From contig JAAALK010000086.1 of NCBI GenBank assembly GCA_019279435.1, positions 17,281,913-17,345,912 of the forward strand: a stretch of DNA of 64,000 nt, read 5' to 3'. The position numbers and the translations under genes are program-made. How positions within the stretch are numbered: position 1 is the first letter of the stretch; each line of letters begins with the position of its first letter. Under the pieces are notes generated by a model, which did not search any database, was not told where the DNA came from, and saw only the letters and a list, made by a program, of their open reading frames with translations. The DNA comes from Zizania palustris (taxonomy: Eukaryota; Streptophyta; Magnoliopsida; Poales; Poaceae). Of the stretch, positions 44,601 to 56,271 are shown one piece after another.

Positions 44601-44919
44601 TGGGTTGGGCTGGGCTTGGTGCACTTTGGAGGTTGGCGGCCCGTTAGGATTTAAATTGCTTTCTGATTTAAAATAATTCCAGTAATTCATATATTTGATT
44701 AAGGGTTGAATCTCTGTTGATAAAAATTTGTAAAAATTCCTGAAATTATGTTTTGGCCTCTAGTTTATCTCATAAAATTTTCAAGTTCAAATTTTGATTA
44801 TTACTCCTTGTTTGGCTTTAATAGGGCTCTTTTAGGGTTTTTCTTTAATAATAAAATTCAGAAATTCCTTTAATAATATATTTCTTTTTTTATATCTTTT
44901 TAAATCTTGGGGTGTTACA
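41662..44919 (-). repeat. LTR of the Tekay-like fragment
   Basis: Plus strand TGTCACGCCCCG...GGGGTGTTACA, so the minus strand begins TGTAACACCCC and ends CGGGGCGTGACA. The primer site follows directly on the minus strand. Open frames within (42316-42540, 43816-44654) and a (GAC)n run near 43765 are LTR sequence, not genes. Confidence 0.8.
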
Positions 44920-46043
44920 CCGAGGAGCAAGCCTCAATGGGCCTGACCAAAGCCCACGCTGCCGAAGCTTCGGCCCGAGGAGCAGGCCTCGGTGGGCCTG
45001 GCCGAAGCCTACCTCGGCAGAGATAGAGTTGGACGTGTTTCCAGCTCAATCTTTATCTCTATCCGGACGGATTAATAGTAGATTAGATTAGAGTTAAGCC
45101 TCTATAAATAGAGAGGCCTGGCCAGCGTGGAGGACCCCCCCAACTAAAACCAAACCAAAGCCATGCTTTGATCGTACATTTACTTTTCTCTACCTCTTCG
45201 TGGGTTTGCCTGGAAGCCCTTCGTCCGCTGCTACGGAACAGTGGTAAGCCTTAGTACTTCGCCCGTGAAGTCCCCGTTAATCTACGTAACAGATTTCTAT
45301 CGCCTTGTTACTTCGCCTGTGAAGTATCCGCTAATCTGCGTAATAGATTGCTACCTTTGCCACCCGTGCAACACTTAGAAAAATTCGGTCCTCAAGCCGA
45401 ATTGGTACTTCGCACTCTTCTGTTGCAGGCTTCGCCCATTCGGAGCCCCTTCGTCGAAGGCATTCGGAGCTGAGAGATCGGTTCCGGAGGTATCTCAAGC
45501 ACTCTTCGACAGGACCGCAGGCTTCGATAACAGGATTCACCAGTATACTTCGTCAGCAGGCTTCGCCATGACCCTATTCCGCACCAAGACGAAGTTGCAT
45601 CTATGTGTGGCCTTCACGTCACTACTCTGTAGATTGCTGCATCGGAGATTGCACTCCGAACCCTGCTGTTCGGAGGTGACCACCGCGTCCAGATCTGTTC
45701 GGAGCTCGCCTTCGATCAGATCACTTTGAACACCGAAGTACCCTTCGGCGGAGCACTTCGCACCAGACGCCGAAGGTACCCTTCGGCGCACCCTTCGCAT
45801 CAGACTTCGAACCAGACGGGCTTCGACTGGTTTGTTGATTTTATTCTATTTAATCTATCTCTTTCGGCTAATTGGGTTATTATGTGTAATCTGGTTGCCT
45901 GGCGACTCCACCCCCTTATCACTATTAAGGGTAGTCGGAACACGGCGTCGGTGCTACATCACGATTAGGCCCGTCCCTAAGTATCCGTGCACTTTTGGAT
46001 CGCCGAACTGACCCAAGTGCGGGGGCACGTTTTCGTGTCAACA
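44920..46043 (+). repeat. LTR of G2, 5' end missing
   Basis: Starts inside the LTR ('ccgaggagcaagcctc') at the Tekay junction and ends GTGTCAACA. TATA 'cctctataaatagagagg' near 45100. It includes the 'gccgaaggtacccttcggc' near-palindrome near 45770. Confidence 0.85.
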
Positions 46044-47476
46044 CCATGAAGAGCGAGTTCGGTCCCCAATGGCCGAACCCTGTACTGCTCTAGATGAGCC
46101 CTTCGATAGGAGGCTTCGGCCCACACTAGCCGAAGGTACCCCCGGCCTGGCAGGACCCTTCATTAATATGGTCCGAGACACCGTCGACTTTGCTGAACCC
46201 TCCTCTGAGCAACGAGTTCGGCTCACAGTGGGTGAAGCCACTAGAGCCATCGATGCCTCCATCATACAACTGGGCAGGGACTCCATGGGCTCCACACGTA
46301 TCAAAACCAGAGTACCCTCCGCAACATAACACTATTCCTTATTTTCCTTCAGAGTATTATGACTGGTAGGAACAAGCAGACACAATGGAGGGAGGTGATC
46401 CACAGGATGTCTATGGTACCTCCGAATCGACTCATCCAGAACGAAGTCAAAGAAGATGAACGCAAAGAGGTAAAGGACAGGGAGTCCAAAGCTATCACAG
46501 TCAGAGTAGGGTCTCAGGAAGTCCTAATCCCGAAGGCCCCTTCGTCGAAGCCAGACAGAGGTAAGTCTCCTACTCCGACCAAAGACCGCGCTAGAGCCTA
46601 GTTCGATCGGCCGAACGAGGCCGGTCCAATTGCTCGGGTCCGCAGCGAAGGCCCCTCTGAAGGAAAAACATGCGAGGCCAAGCTGGACAGTACCACTTCG
46701 GCCAAAATTAATAGGAACCAGGCAGTGGCACCTAGCACTAGGCCACAACCATCTTAGGCACCTCCAGGTATGTCTAAATCACAAAAGAGGCTCCTACAAT
46801 GCCTAGGGGCACAGGAGATGCGCGAGAAGAAAGCTAAGGATGAGCGAGACGTCATTTTTAAGAAATCCGCCCTCGGCCAATGACGAGACATGTATGGAAG
46901 ATTAAGTCAGTTGAGATAACCAACCCAACTTTTAGTCCAAGCGACGACAACGAAGACATGCTCAACGACGACTACTCGCCCGTCTATAAGGGACTCGCAC
47001 CCCAGGCGATGGACATCAATGTCATCATGCTACCCGCCGAGTTCGCCCTACCACAGGATGAGGTCGAGGTCGCTCAGTTGAACCTCGGCCCGCGCAATGC
47101 TATCTTTGAGAAACCCGAGGACTCGGCTCTCAATCTAAAGCCTATGTATGTCAGGGGTCACATTGACGGAAAGTCGATTTCCCGGATGCTTGTTGACGGT
47201 GGCACCACTGTTAACCTAATGTCTTACTCGCTATTGAAGAAACTTGGTAGGAACGAGGATGACCTGAAGAAAACCAACTTGATGCTCAATGGCTTTAACG
47301 GCGAGATTTCCGAGGCCAAAGGCGTTCTCTCCATGGAGTTGACAGTAGGCAACAAAACATTGCCAACAACATTCATCATCGTCGATGTGCAAGGTAACTA
47401 CAGTGTGCTGCTTGGGCGTGACTGGATTCACACAAACTTTTGCATTCCTTCTACTTTGCACCAATGCCTAATTTAG
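46044..47476 (+). pseudogene. G2 gag C-terminus and protease
   Basis: 46044-46330 holds gag tail units (SEFGPQWPNP) with stops. 46359-46880 continues in broken frames. 46880-47476 is an open frame with DMLNDDYSPV, MDINVIMLPAEFALPQ, ISRMLVDGGTTVNLM (retropepsin, DGG form), TLPTTFIIVDV and YSVLLGRDWIH. It ends at a stop where G3 has a similar HQCLI-stop. The protease therefore keeps its main motifs, but no continuous polyprotein exists. Confidence 0.75.
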
Positions 47477-47688
47477 TGGGACGGCGATGAAGTAGAGGTC
47501 ATACCCGCAGACACTTCGGCCCAAGTCGCATTGGCCGATGTGTCCGTCGACGCCATCCACAACAAAGTAGAGTGTCTATCAGGTAGAGATCTTTCAAATT
47601 ACGACTTTGTTAGTGTGTCCAAAGGGCGTTTCGTACTGGTGTCTGTAAAGTCGGCTGATGTAGCACGACTGTTTCTAAATTAGTAGTC

Positions 47689-49213
47689 ATGTCTAGCAAG
47701 AGTAATCTAGATTGGCTAAAGTCTCGTGTAGAGCAGTATCGGTCTGATAAAGACGGTATTGCCGAAGCCATCAAAGACTTTAGCAAAGTACTGAAATTAG
47801 GACAAGGTTTTGCGTCAGCCAATCCTTTAGAAGAAGTTGACATAGGCGATGGTAGCATCCCAAGGCCGACTTTTGTAAACCAACATTGGCAGCCTGATGA
47901 AAAGGCCGAAGTAATAAAGTTGCTTCGGTCGTATGTCAATTATTTTGCATGGGAGTATAGAGAGATGCCGGGGTTAAGCCGTGAGCTCGTGGAGCATCGG
48001 CTACCTATCAAATCCGGATTTAGGCCTTATAATCAGCCTCCGCGTCGCTTTAATTCGGCCGTTTATGACTGAGTTAAAGAAGAAGGGGGGCGACTACTCC
48101 AAGATGAGTTTATTAGGCCATGCAGGTATGCCGAATGGGTCGCTAACATTGTGCCTGTAGAAAAGAAGGGGAGCGGCAAAATACGAGTTTGTATTGATTT
48201 CAGGGATTTGAACAAGGCCACTCCAAAAGACAAGTATCCAATGTCGATAGCCGACATGCTAATCAACGATGCTTCAGGACACAAGGTACTAAGTTTTCTT
48301 GATAACAATGCTGGTTATAATCAAATCTTTATGGCCGAAGAGGACGTCTACAAGACAGTCTTTCGATGCGCTTGTTTTGTCGGTTTATTCAAGTGGGTCG
48401 TTATGACTTTTGGTTTAAAGAATGCTGATGCTACATATCAACGTGCTACGAACTTAATCTTTCATGACTTGCTAGGAGTATGGGAAACCATCTAGCCGAT
48501 TTTAAAGTTGCTTTTGATATGATGCGGCAGTATGGCTTGAAAATAAACCCGCTCAAATATGCTTTCGGTGTGTCGGCAGGCAAGTTCTTAGGCTTCATGA
48601 TTCATGAAAGAGGTATAGAGATTGATCCTAACAGGCTTGAACAGATTAAAAATTCTACAGCACCGGCATGCAAGAAAGATGTTCAGAAGTTGCTAGGCAA
48701 GATGAATTATTTGTGTCACTTTATATCTAACTTGTCTGGCAAGATTGTTGCCTTTGTCCCTATACTCCGACTAAAGAATGAAGCCGAGTTCACTGGGGGG
48801 CAAGTTAGCAAAGCGCCTTTGAAAATATCAAGGAGTGCTTGTCATCACCACCCGTTGTGAGGGCACCAAAGGCCGGGATTCTGTTTTGGCTATACATTGC
48901 CGCTGAAGAAAGCGTGATCAGGGCCGTGCTAACCCATGAGGTGGAGGGAAAAGAGTACATCATCACATTCCTGAGCCGCCGCCTGCTGGACGCCGAGACC
49001 AGGTACGTGTTTGTGGAGCGTTTATGTTTATCACTTTACTACGCATGTACCAAATTAAGTCACTATCTTCTACCTACTACATGTGTTGTCGTTTGCCAAA
49101 CCGATGTTATAAAACACATGTTGCAGAAGCCGATTATAAGTGGAAGAATCGGGAAGTGGGCGTACGCTTTGATTGAGTATGATTTTGCTTGTGAACCCCT
49201 AAGAGCTATGTAG
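47689..49213 (+). pseudogene. G2 reverse transcriptase and RNase H
   Basis: Pre-RT linker (YFAWEYREMPGLSRELVEH), a stop at 48070, then VEKKGSGKIRVCIDFRDL, NKATPKDKYPMSIADMLI, KVLSFLDNNAGYNQI (LDGN in G3) and FKWVVMTFGLKNADATYQ. A 46-base deletion at 48480 removes the segment holding the catalytic IDD of RT and shifts the frame. Then FKVAFDMMRQYGLKINPLKY, FLGFMIHERGIEIDP and RNase H-type residues (IITFLSRRLLDAETRY) follow. Dead enzyme. Confidence 0.85.
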
Positions 49214-49828
49214 GGCTAAATTGTCGCTAACTTTATAGTTGATCACCACATAGATGTCAGTTGGAGTGACAATGTTGCTCTAATTGAGGTAGTACCATGG
49301 AAACTTTATTTTGATGGTTCATCTTGAAAAAGTGGCCAAGATATTGGAGTGGTTCTCATATCACCTAGTGGAATGCATTTTGAAACCTCGGCTCATTTGG
49401 AATTTCCCTCTACTAATAACCAAGCTGAATATGAGGCTTTATTACTAGGACTTGAATTGTTGGAATCCATGGGTGTTAAACATGTTCATGCGCAAGGTGA
49501 CTCTCTGTTAGTAGTGCAACAAGTAGCTAAGAGTTCTCAATGTTTTAATGGCTTGCTAAACAGTTACTTGGATAAATGCCTAGACATAGTTGCTACTTTT
49601 GACGACTTCAAAATTTCTCACGTGTCAAGAGAGGTCAATTCCATTGCAAATGATTTGGCTCAGCAAGCATCTGGCTACCAAGTCAAGAGAGGAAAATTTT
49701 CTGTACGAGAAAAGATGATGCTTGGTCTCACTACCAAAGCCAATAGCTTTGAACAGGTGCGAAGGCTGCCGAACCCTCCGGGTTGGACCCCTCCGGCCGT
49801 GGGAGGCTACCGCGCGCCAAGGCCCTAA
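49214..49828 (+). pseudogene. G2 second RNase H (Tat-type aRNH)
   Basis: After stops near 49211-49216 it reads WKLYFDGSS (catalytic Asp), a stop, GVVLISPSGMHFETSAHLEF, NNQAEYEALLLGLELLES (catalytic Glu) and VHAQGDSLLVVQQV (catalytic Asp). A duplicated RNase H after the normal one defines the Tat clade. The C-terminus enters a Pro-rich linker and stops at 49826. Confidence 0.8.
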
Positions 49829-50159
49829 GGCCGGAGTATTACACCCATCGAAGGGCCTGTCACGCCGGAGCCCATGCACCGAAGTCCCCTGGGTAGTGAG
49901 GGTTTTTGGGAACCCGAACCTTCCGGCAAGAGGCTTCGGCCTGACCAATCTGGCACAACCAGCTCAAGCAGGCTTCGACAGAAGCAAGAAAGGCTCGGGG
50001 GCGCTCCGAAATCAGTAACTTAGATGCCATTCTAAGGAATAAGCTGGCAGACCCTTCAGATGACCACAAGGGAGATTGGAGAACTCCAATCGTCTAGTAT
50101 TTAAGAGACCCTAGTCAAAGGGTTGATCGGAAAGTTCAGGGACAAGCGTTTTAAATTTG

Positions 50160-51022
50160 TGTTGCTAGATGATACACTATATCACCGAACTGTTGATGGA
50201 GTACTGTTAAAGTGTTTAGACGATGAACGGTCCCAAGTGGCTATGGGAGAATTCCATGAAGGGATTTGTGGCACTCATTAGTCGGCCCAGAAAATGAGTT
50301 GGATGCTCAAGAGAGTGGGTTTCTACTAGCCGACTATGACTGAGGATTGTTTTAAGTATTATAGAGGATGTGAAGCATGTTAGAAGTTTGACAATATTCA
50401 GTTAGCTCCTGCTTCATTACTTAACCCTATTGTCAAGCCATGGTCATTCCGAGGTTGGGGTTTAGACTTTAACGGCAAAATTCACCCTCCTTTAAAAGGG
50501 CATCGGTTTGTGTTGATGGCGACAGACTACTTCACCAAATGGACCGAAGCCGTGCCTCTCAAAAACATGACTCACAACGAGGTACTTGATTTTATCTTGA
50601 AGAACATTATACATAGATTCGGTATTCCTCAAACTCTCACTATAGATCAAGGAAGTTCGTTTGTTTCTAAAGAAGTGAGGGACTTTGCCGAATTTTATGG
50701 TATTAAGTTAATAAACTCTTCACCATACTATGCTCAGGCCAATGATCAGGCCGAGTCTATTAATAAGAGTGTGATTAAGCTCATTAAGAATAAAATTGAA
50801 GAGTTCCCTAAAAGGTGGCATAAAGTGCTTTCCGAGGCACTATGGGCTTATATAATTGCAAAGCACGGTGCTACCAAAGTTAGTCCATATGAGTTGGTAT
50901 ATGGACAAGAAGTCGTTCTACCTATAGAAGTAGATCTTGGCTCTTTAAGAGTTCTAAAGCAAGATGGCTTATCGGTCGATGAGTATGATACTCTTTTGAA
51001 GGATAATCTAGAAGAAGTGACC
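50160..51022 (+). pseudogene. G2 integrase, C-terminus cut by G3
   Basis: HHCC zinc region EFHEGICGTH, QKMSWMLKRVGFY, a TAG at 50327, PTMTEDCFKYYRGCEAC. Core: RGWGLDF (first Asp), TLTIDQGSSF (second Asp) and QANDQAESINKSV (Glu). Open frame from 50510 to 51022, ending in NLEEVTDK, where the G3 LTR begins. G3 continues from the same residue with RLRALEAIEIDKR, so about 90 residues are missing here. Confidence 0.85.
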
Positions 51023-51030
51023 GATAAGAG

Positions 51031-52379
51031 TGTTGACACGAAAATGTGCCCCGCACTTGGGTCAGTTCGACGATCCAAAAGTGTGTGGATACTTAGGGAC
51101 GAGCCTAAGCGTAACACAACACCGACGTCGCGTTCCGACTACCCTTAGCCGTGGTAAGGGGGGTGGAGTCGCCAGGTAATTAGATCACACAAAAACAATC
51201 CAATTAGCCGAAAGAAATATATTAAACAGGACAAGTTAGAAACCGGGCGGAACCTGACTATTCAAAGTATGGTGCGAAGGGTGTCGCCTAAGTGTACCTT
51301 CTGCGTCTAGTGCGAAGTGTCCCGCCGAAGGGTACCTTCGGCGTTCGGGCCGATATGGCCGAAGATGAACTCCGAACGGATCTGGATGCGACAAACACCT
51401 CAGAACAGCGGGGTTCGGCGCGAAGTCTCCGATACAGTAAGATACAGAATAATGACTTAGGTGCAACACGTGGGCGTAACTTCGTCGGACGCGAAGTGCG
51501 AGCGTGGTGAAGCCTGTCGTGACAAAGCCTGTTGTGGAGCGTGTCGGCGTGCGGGACTTAGTCAAACTGACAACAACGTGACGGTCCGGCACGGGCGGTC
51601 GAAGTATTACTCTTGCCGAGGGATGTTTTGGCAGCCTCCGAAACCAATCTCTCAGCTTCGGACACCTCTGGCAAATCATCTCTGAACGTGGAAACCTGCA
51701 ACAGAGTAGATTCGAAGTACCAATTTGGCTTGAGAACCGAATTCTGCCAAGTGTTGCACTAGTGGCGAAAGTAGCAATCTGTTACGCAGATTAACGGATA
51801 CTTCACAGGCGAAGTAACAAGGTGATAGCAATCTATTACGTAGATTAACGGATACTTCACAAGTGAAGTAACAAGGCTTACCACTTTTCCGAAGTGGCCG
51901 TCGGAGGGCTTATAGGCAAACTCACGAAGAATACGGAAAATAAAGATAAAGTAAAGTATGGTTCAAAGCTAGGGCTTTGTGGTTGATTTTTTGTTGGGGG
52001 CCTTCTGAACTGGCCTCACCCCAATATTTATAGGGGCTAGACTTCTAATCTCTAAGCCTAATCTAGTGGAATTTTGTTTGATCACGCGTAAAAGACTTAT
52101 TCAAAAATTGGATTCAATCTCTAACTCTTGCCCGAAGTGGGTCTTCGGCCAGGCCCGCCGAAGCATGCTCCTCGGGCTAAAGCTTCGGTGGAGTAGGCCT
52201 CCGAAGGCCTCCGGGCCAAAGGCCGTGGGCTGGCCGAAGGCTTCCGAAGCACGTAGCCCAGTGATCCTTCGGCCCTGTAGGGCTTCGGCCTAACCCGAGA
52301 CATGTGCATTTTCGGCCCAAATTACCAAAATTGATATTTTGACAATCTTAACCATTAATGCCATTTTTTACTATCAACA
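51031..52379 (-). repeat. 3' LTR of G3
   Basis: 1349 bases; minus strand TGTTGATAG...GTGTCAACA. Same subfamily as the G1 LTR. The TATA on the minus strand is 'cctataaatattgggg' near 52025, and the 'gccgaagggtaccttcggc' palindrome lies near 51330. Confidence 0.9.
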
Positions 52380-52381
52380 CA

Positions 52382-52400
52382 TGCCCCCTTGCCTTTTAGT
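52382..52400 (-). other. Polypurine tract of G3
   Basis: On the minus strand 'aaaggcaagggggcatg' directly precedes the 3' LTR start. Confidence 0.7.
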
Positions 52401-52467
52401 GAACTAAGTGAACTAAAAGAACAATGGGCTAAAGGCGATACCTTCCATATCGGCCTTTCGAAATCTT

Positions 52468-53585
52468 TTAGGTTGTTTGCCACACACTTGGGAAATACCT
52501 TTTCAAGTATCTACCATTCAAAGCTCTTCGAAACTGCTCCCCTTGCAGAGATTCTAACACATATGCGTTGCCAGGAGCGATTTCGGCTATTTTGAAATGG
52601 CCTTCCCAACTAGGCGACCATTTACCAAATTTGGGACTCCTAGTGCCTAAGGGTAAAATCGTCTTCCAAACCAAGTCACCTACTTGAAACGATTTTGGTC
52701 TAACCTTCTTATTGTAAGCCTTAGTTACTCTCCTCTTGTCTATTTCTATAGCTTCCAAAGCCCTCAATCTCTTATCGGTCACTTCTTCTAGATTGTCTTT
52801 CAAAAGAGTTTCATACTCGTCGACCGATAAGCCATCTTGCTTTAACACTCTTAGAGAGCCAAGATCTACTTCTACAGGTAGAACGACTTCTTGTCCATAT
52901 ACCAACTCATATGGACTAACTTTGGTAGCACCGTGCTTTGCAATTCTACAAGCCCATAGCGCCTCGGAGAGCACTTCATGCCACCTTTTAGGGAACTCTT
53001 CAATTCTCTTCTTAATGAGTTTAATCACAGTTTTATTACTAGACTCGGCCTGACCATTGGCCTGAGCGTAATAGGGCGAAGAGTTTATCAACTTATACCA
53101 TAATATTCGGCAAAGTTTCTCACTTCCTCAGAAACAAATGAGCTACCTTGATCTATAGTGAGAGTTTGAGGAATGCCGAATATATGTATGATGTGCTTCA
53201 AGATAAATTCAAGTACCTCGTTGTGAGTCAAGTTTTTGAGAGGCACAGCCTCGGTCCACTTGGTGAAGTAGTCCATCGCCATCAACACGAACCGATGCCC
53301 TTTCGAGGAAGGAGGGTGAATTTGGCTGATGAAGTCTAAACCCCAACCTCGGAATGGCCATGGCTTTACAATAGGGTTGAGTAATGAAGCAGGAGCTAAT
53401 TGAATATTGCCAAACTTATGACATGCTTCACACCCTCTATAATACTTAAAACAATCCTCAGTCATAGTCGGCTAGTAGAAACCCGCTCTTTTAAGCATCC
53501 AACTCATTTTCTGGGCCGACTGATGAGCGCCACAAAGTCCGTCATGGACTTCTCCCGTAGCCAGCTAGGATCGTTCATGGTCTAG
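52468..53585 (-). pseudogene. G3 integrase
   Basis: HHCC region (GLCGAHQSAQKMSWMLK, a TAG at 53472-53474, TEDCFKYYRGCEACHKFG), core LDFISQIHPP (Asp), TLTIDQGSSF (Asp) and QANGQAESSNKTV (Glu). C-terminal DNA-binding part: VTKAYNKKVRPKSFQVGDLV, LKRYFPSVW. A frame change near 53090 separates the core halves. The TAG falls on the same codon as in G2, where FYWPTM would be expected. Confidence 0.85.
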
Positions 53586-54476
53586 ACACTTTAACAGTAC
53601 TTCGTCAATGGTTCGGCGATACAGTGTGTCGTCTAGCAACACAAATTTAAACGCTTGTCGCTGAACTTTCCGATCAGCCATTTGGCTAGGGTCTCTCAAA
53701 TAGTAGACGATTGGAGTTCTCCAATTGCCCTTATGGACTTCTGAGGGTTTCACTAGCTCACTCCCTAAAAAATTGTCTAGGCTACTGATTTTGGGGTGTC
53801 CCCCGAGCCCTTCTTGTTTCTGCCGAAGCCTGGCTGGACTGGCCACGTGGAGCGCATCGAGTCGAAGCCCCCTATCGGAGGGTCCGGGTTCCCGGAAGCC
53901 CTCACTATCCCGAGGACTTCGGCTCATGGTCTTCGGCATGCCAGACCCTTCAGTGGGCGGAGTACTCCGATCCCGGAACCTCGGCGCACGGTAGTCTCCG
54001 GCAGTCGGAGGGGTCCGACCCGGAGGGTGCGCCTGTCCGAAGTCACTGGCTTCGGTAGTGAGACCAAACATCGGCTTCTCCCGTACAGAAAATTTTCCTC
54101 TCCTAACTTGGTAACCAGATGCTTGCTGAGCCAAATCATTTGCAACTGAATTGGCCTCTCTTGACACATGAGAAATTTTGAAGTCATCAAAAGTATAAAC
54201 TATGTTCAGGCACTTATCCAAGTAGCCGTTTAGCAAGCCATTAAAACATTGAGCAATATTAGCCACTTGTTGCACCACTAACAATGAATCACCATGCGCA
54301 TGAACATGTTTAACACCCATTGATTCTAACAATTCAATCCCTAGCAGTAAAGCCTCGTATTCAGCTTGGTTGTTAGTAGAGGGAAATTCTAAACGAGCCG
54401 AGGTTTCAAAGTACGCTCCGCTAGGTGATATGAGAACCACTCCAATAACTTAGCCATTCTTGCAAGCTGAACCATC
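53586..54476 (-). pseudogene. G3 second RNase H (aRNH) and linker
   Basis: WKLYFDGSACKNG, a stop at 54450, GVVLISPSGAYFETSARLEF, NNQAEYEALLLGIELLES, VHAHGDSLLVVQQV: the three acidic catalytic positions are present. It is followed by SHVSREANSVANDLAQQASG and a Pro/Arg-rich linker (54020-53850) that varies between G2 and G3, then FVLLDDTLYRRTIDEVLLKC before integrase. Confidence 0.8.
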
Positions 54477-55990
54477 GAAGTATAGTTTCCACGGTATTAC
54501 CTCAATCAAAGCAACATTATCGCTCCAACAGACATCTATGTGGTGATCAACTATAAAGTTGGCTACAATCTGGCCTTTCATAGCTCTTAGGGGTTCATAG
54601 GCCAAATCATATTGAATCAAAGCGTAAGCCCACATTCCGATTCTTCCACTCAGAATCGGCTTTTGTAACATGTGCTTTATAACATCGGTTTGGCAAACGA
54701 CAACACATGTAGTAGGGAGAAGATAGTGGCGCAATTTGGTACACGCGTAGTAAAGTGAAAAACATAAACGATCCACAAACGCGTACCTGGTCTCGGCATC
54801 CAGCAGGCGGTGTCTCAAGAACGTGATGATGTACTCTTTTCCTTCTGCCTCCTGGGTTAGCATGGCCCCGATCACGCTATCTTCAGCAGCGATGTACAGC
54901 CGAAACAGAATCCCGGCTTTGGGTGCTCTCACCACGGGCGGTGATGACAAGCACTCCTTGATTTTCACAAAGGCACTTTTTTGACTTGCTCCCCAAGTGA
55001 ACTCGGCCTCGTTCTTTAGCCAGAGTATGGGGACAAAGGCATCAATCTTGCTAGATAAGTTAGATATAAAGCGACGCAAATAATTAATCTTGCCTAGCAA
55101 CTTTTGCACATATTTCTTGCATGTTGGCGCCGTAACATTTCTAATTTTCTCAAGCTACCTAGGATCAATCTCTATGCCTCTTTCATGAATCATGAAACCT
55201 AAGAACTTACCCACCGACACACCAAAAGCACATTTGAGTGGGTTCATTTTTAAGCCATACTGTCGCATCCTATCAAAAGCAACTTTCAAATCGTCTAAAT
55301 GGTTTCCCATAGCGTCCGATTTGACTACAACATCATCAATGCAAACTTCTAATATAACTCCTAGCAAGTCATGAAAGATCAAGTTCATAGCACGCTGATA
55401 TGTAGCGCCAACATTCTTCAAGACAAAAGTCATAACGACCCACTTGAATTAACCGACAAAACCAGGGCATCGAAAGGCTGTCTTGTAGACGTCCTCTTCG
55501 GCCATAAAGATTTGATTATAACCAACATTGCCATCAAGAAAACTTAGTACCTTGTGTCCTGAAGCATCGTTGATTATCATGTCGGCTAGCGGCATCGTAT
55601 ACTCATCCTTCGGAGTGGCTTTGTTCAGATCCCTGAAATCAACACATACTCATATCTTGCCGCTCCCTTTCTTCTCTACAGGAACAATGTTAGCGACCCA
55701 TTCTGCGTACCTGCATGGCCTAATAAATTTAGCTTTGAGCAGTCGCTCTACTTCTTCTTTAACTCGGTCATAGACAACCGAATTAAAGCGACGAGGAGGC
55801 TGTTTATAAGGCCTAAATTCGGACTTGATAGGTAGCCGATGCTCCAAGAGCTCGCGGCTTAGTCTCGGCATCTTGCTATACTCCCATGCGAAAAAATCGA
55901 CATACGACCGAAGCAACTTTAGTAGACCGATACTGCTCTACATGAGACTTTAGCCAATACAGATTACTCTTGCTAGACATGACTATTAAT
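54477..55990 (-). pseudogene. G3 reverse transcriptase and RNase H
   Basis: VEKKGSGKI, DFRDLNKATPKDE, VLSFLDGNVGYNQIF (catalytic Asp), a stop near 55449, WVVMTFVLKNVGATYQ, VCIDDVVVKSDAM (catalytic Asp pair present), FLGFMIHERGIEIDP, a stop, VQKLLGKINYLRRF, EFTWGASQKSAF and RNase H IITFLRHRLLDAETRYAF. Near 55917 about 175 bases of pre-RT linker present in G2 are deleted. Several stops prevent a single frame. Confidence 0.85.
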
Positions 55991-56271
55991 ATAAAAACAG
56001 TCATGCTACACCAGTCGACTTTACAGACACTGGTACAAAACGTCCTCCGGACACACTAACAAAATCATAATTCCAAAGATCTCTACCTGACAGGCACTCT
56101 ACCTTGTTGTGAACGGTGTCGACTAACACATCGGCCAATGCCACTTGAGCCGAAGTGTCTGTGGGTATGACTTCTACTTCATTGTTGTCCCACTAAATTA
56201 GGCACTGGTGCAGAGTAGAAGGAATGCAGCAATTTGTGTGAATCCAGTCGCGCCCAAACAGCACGCTGTAG

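Larger units (their letters stand above)
41410..44919 (-). mobile_element. Tekay/Del-like chromovirus fragment
   Basis: Reading right to left: a full-size 3.26 kb LTR, a tRNA-Met primer site ('atggtatcagagcc', 41648-41661), about 120 bases of leader, then the first 39 codons of a gag, ending at G1 gag. No 3' LTR or pol. LTRs above 3 kb beginning TGTAACACCCC or TGTCACGCCC with a Met primer site are typical of Tekay/Del chromoviruses in grasses. Confidence 0.7.
44920..51030 (+). mobile_element. G2, Tat-lineage gypsy element
   Basis: Partial LTR, C-terminal gag, protease, RT, RNase H, second (Tat-specific) RNase H and integrase, interrupted at 51031 by the G3 LTR. The LTR differs clearly from those of G1 and G3, so G2 belongs to another subfamily and is not simply the rest of G1. 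The primer site and N-terminal gag are missing: the LTR end joins mid-gag at 46043/46044. Confidence 0.8.

Noticed and set aside
42316..44654. Several frames in the 3.3 kb Tekay-like LTR
   Set aside because: They lie inside an LTR bounded by TG/CA ends and a primer site, with no domain and a (GAC)n run.
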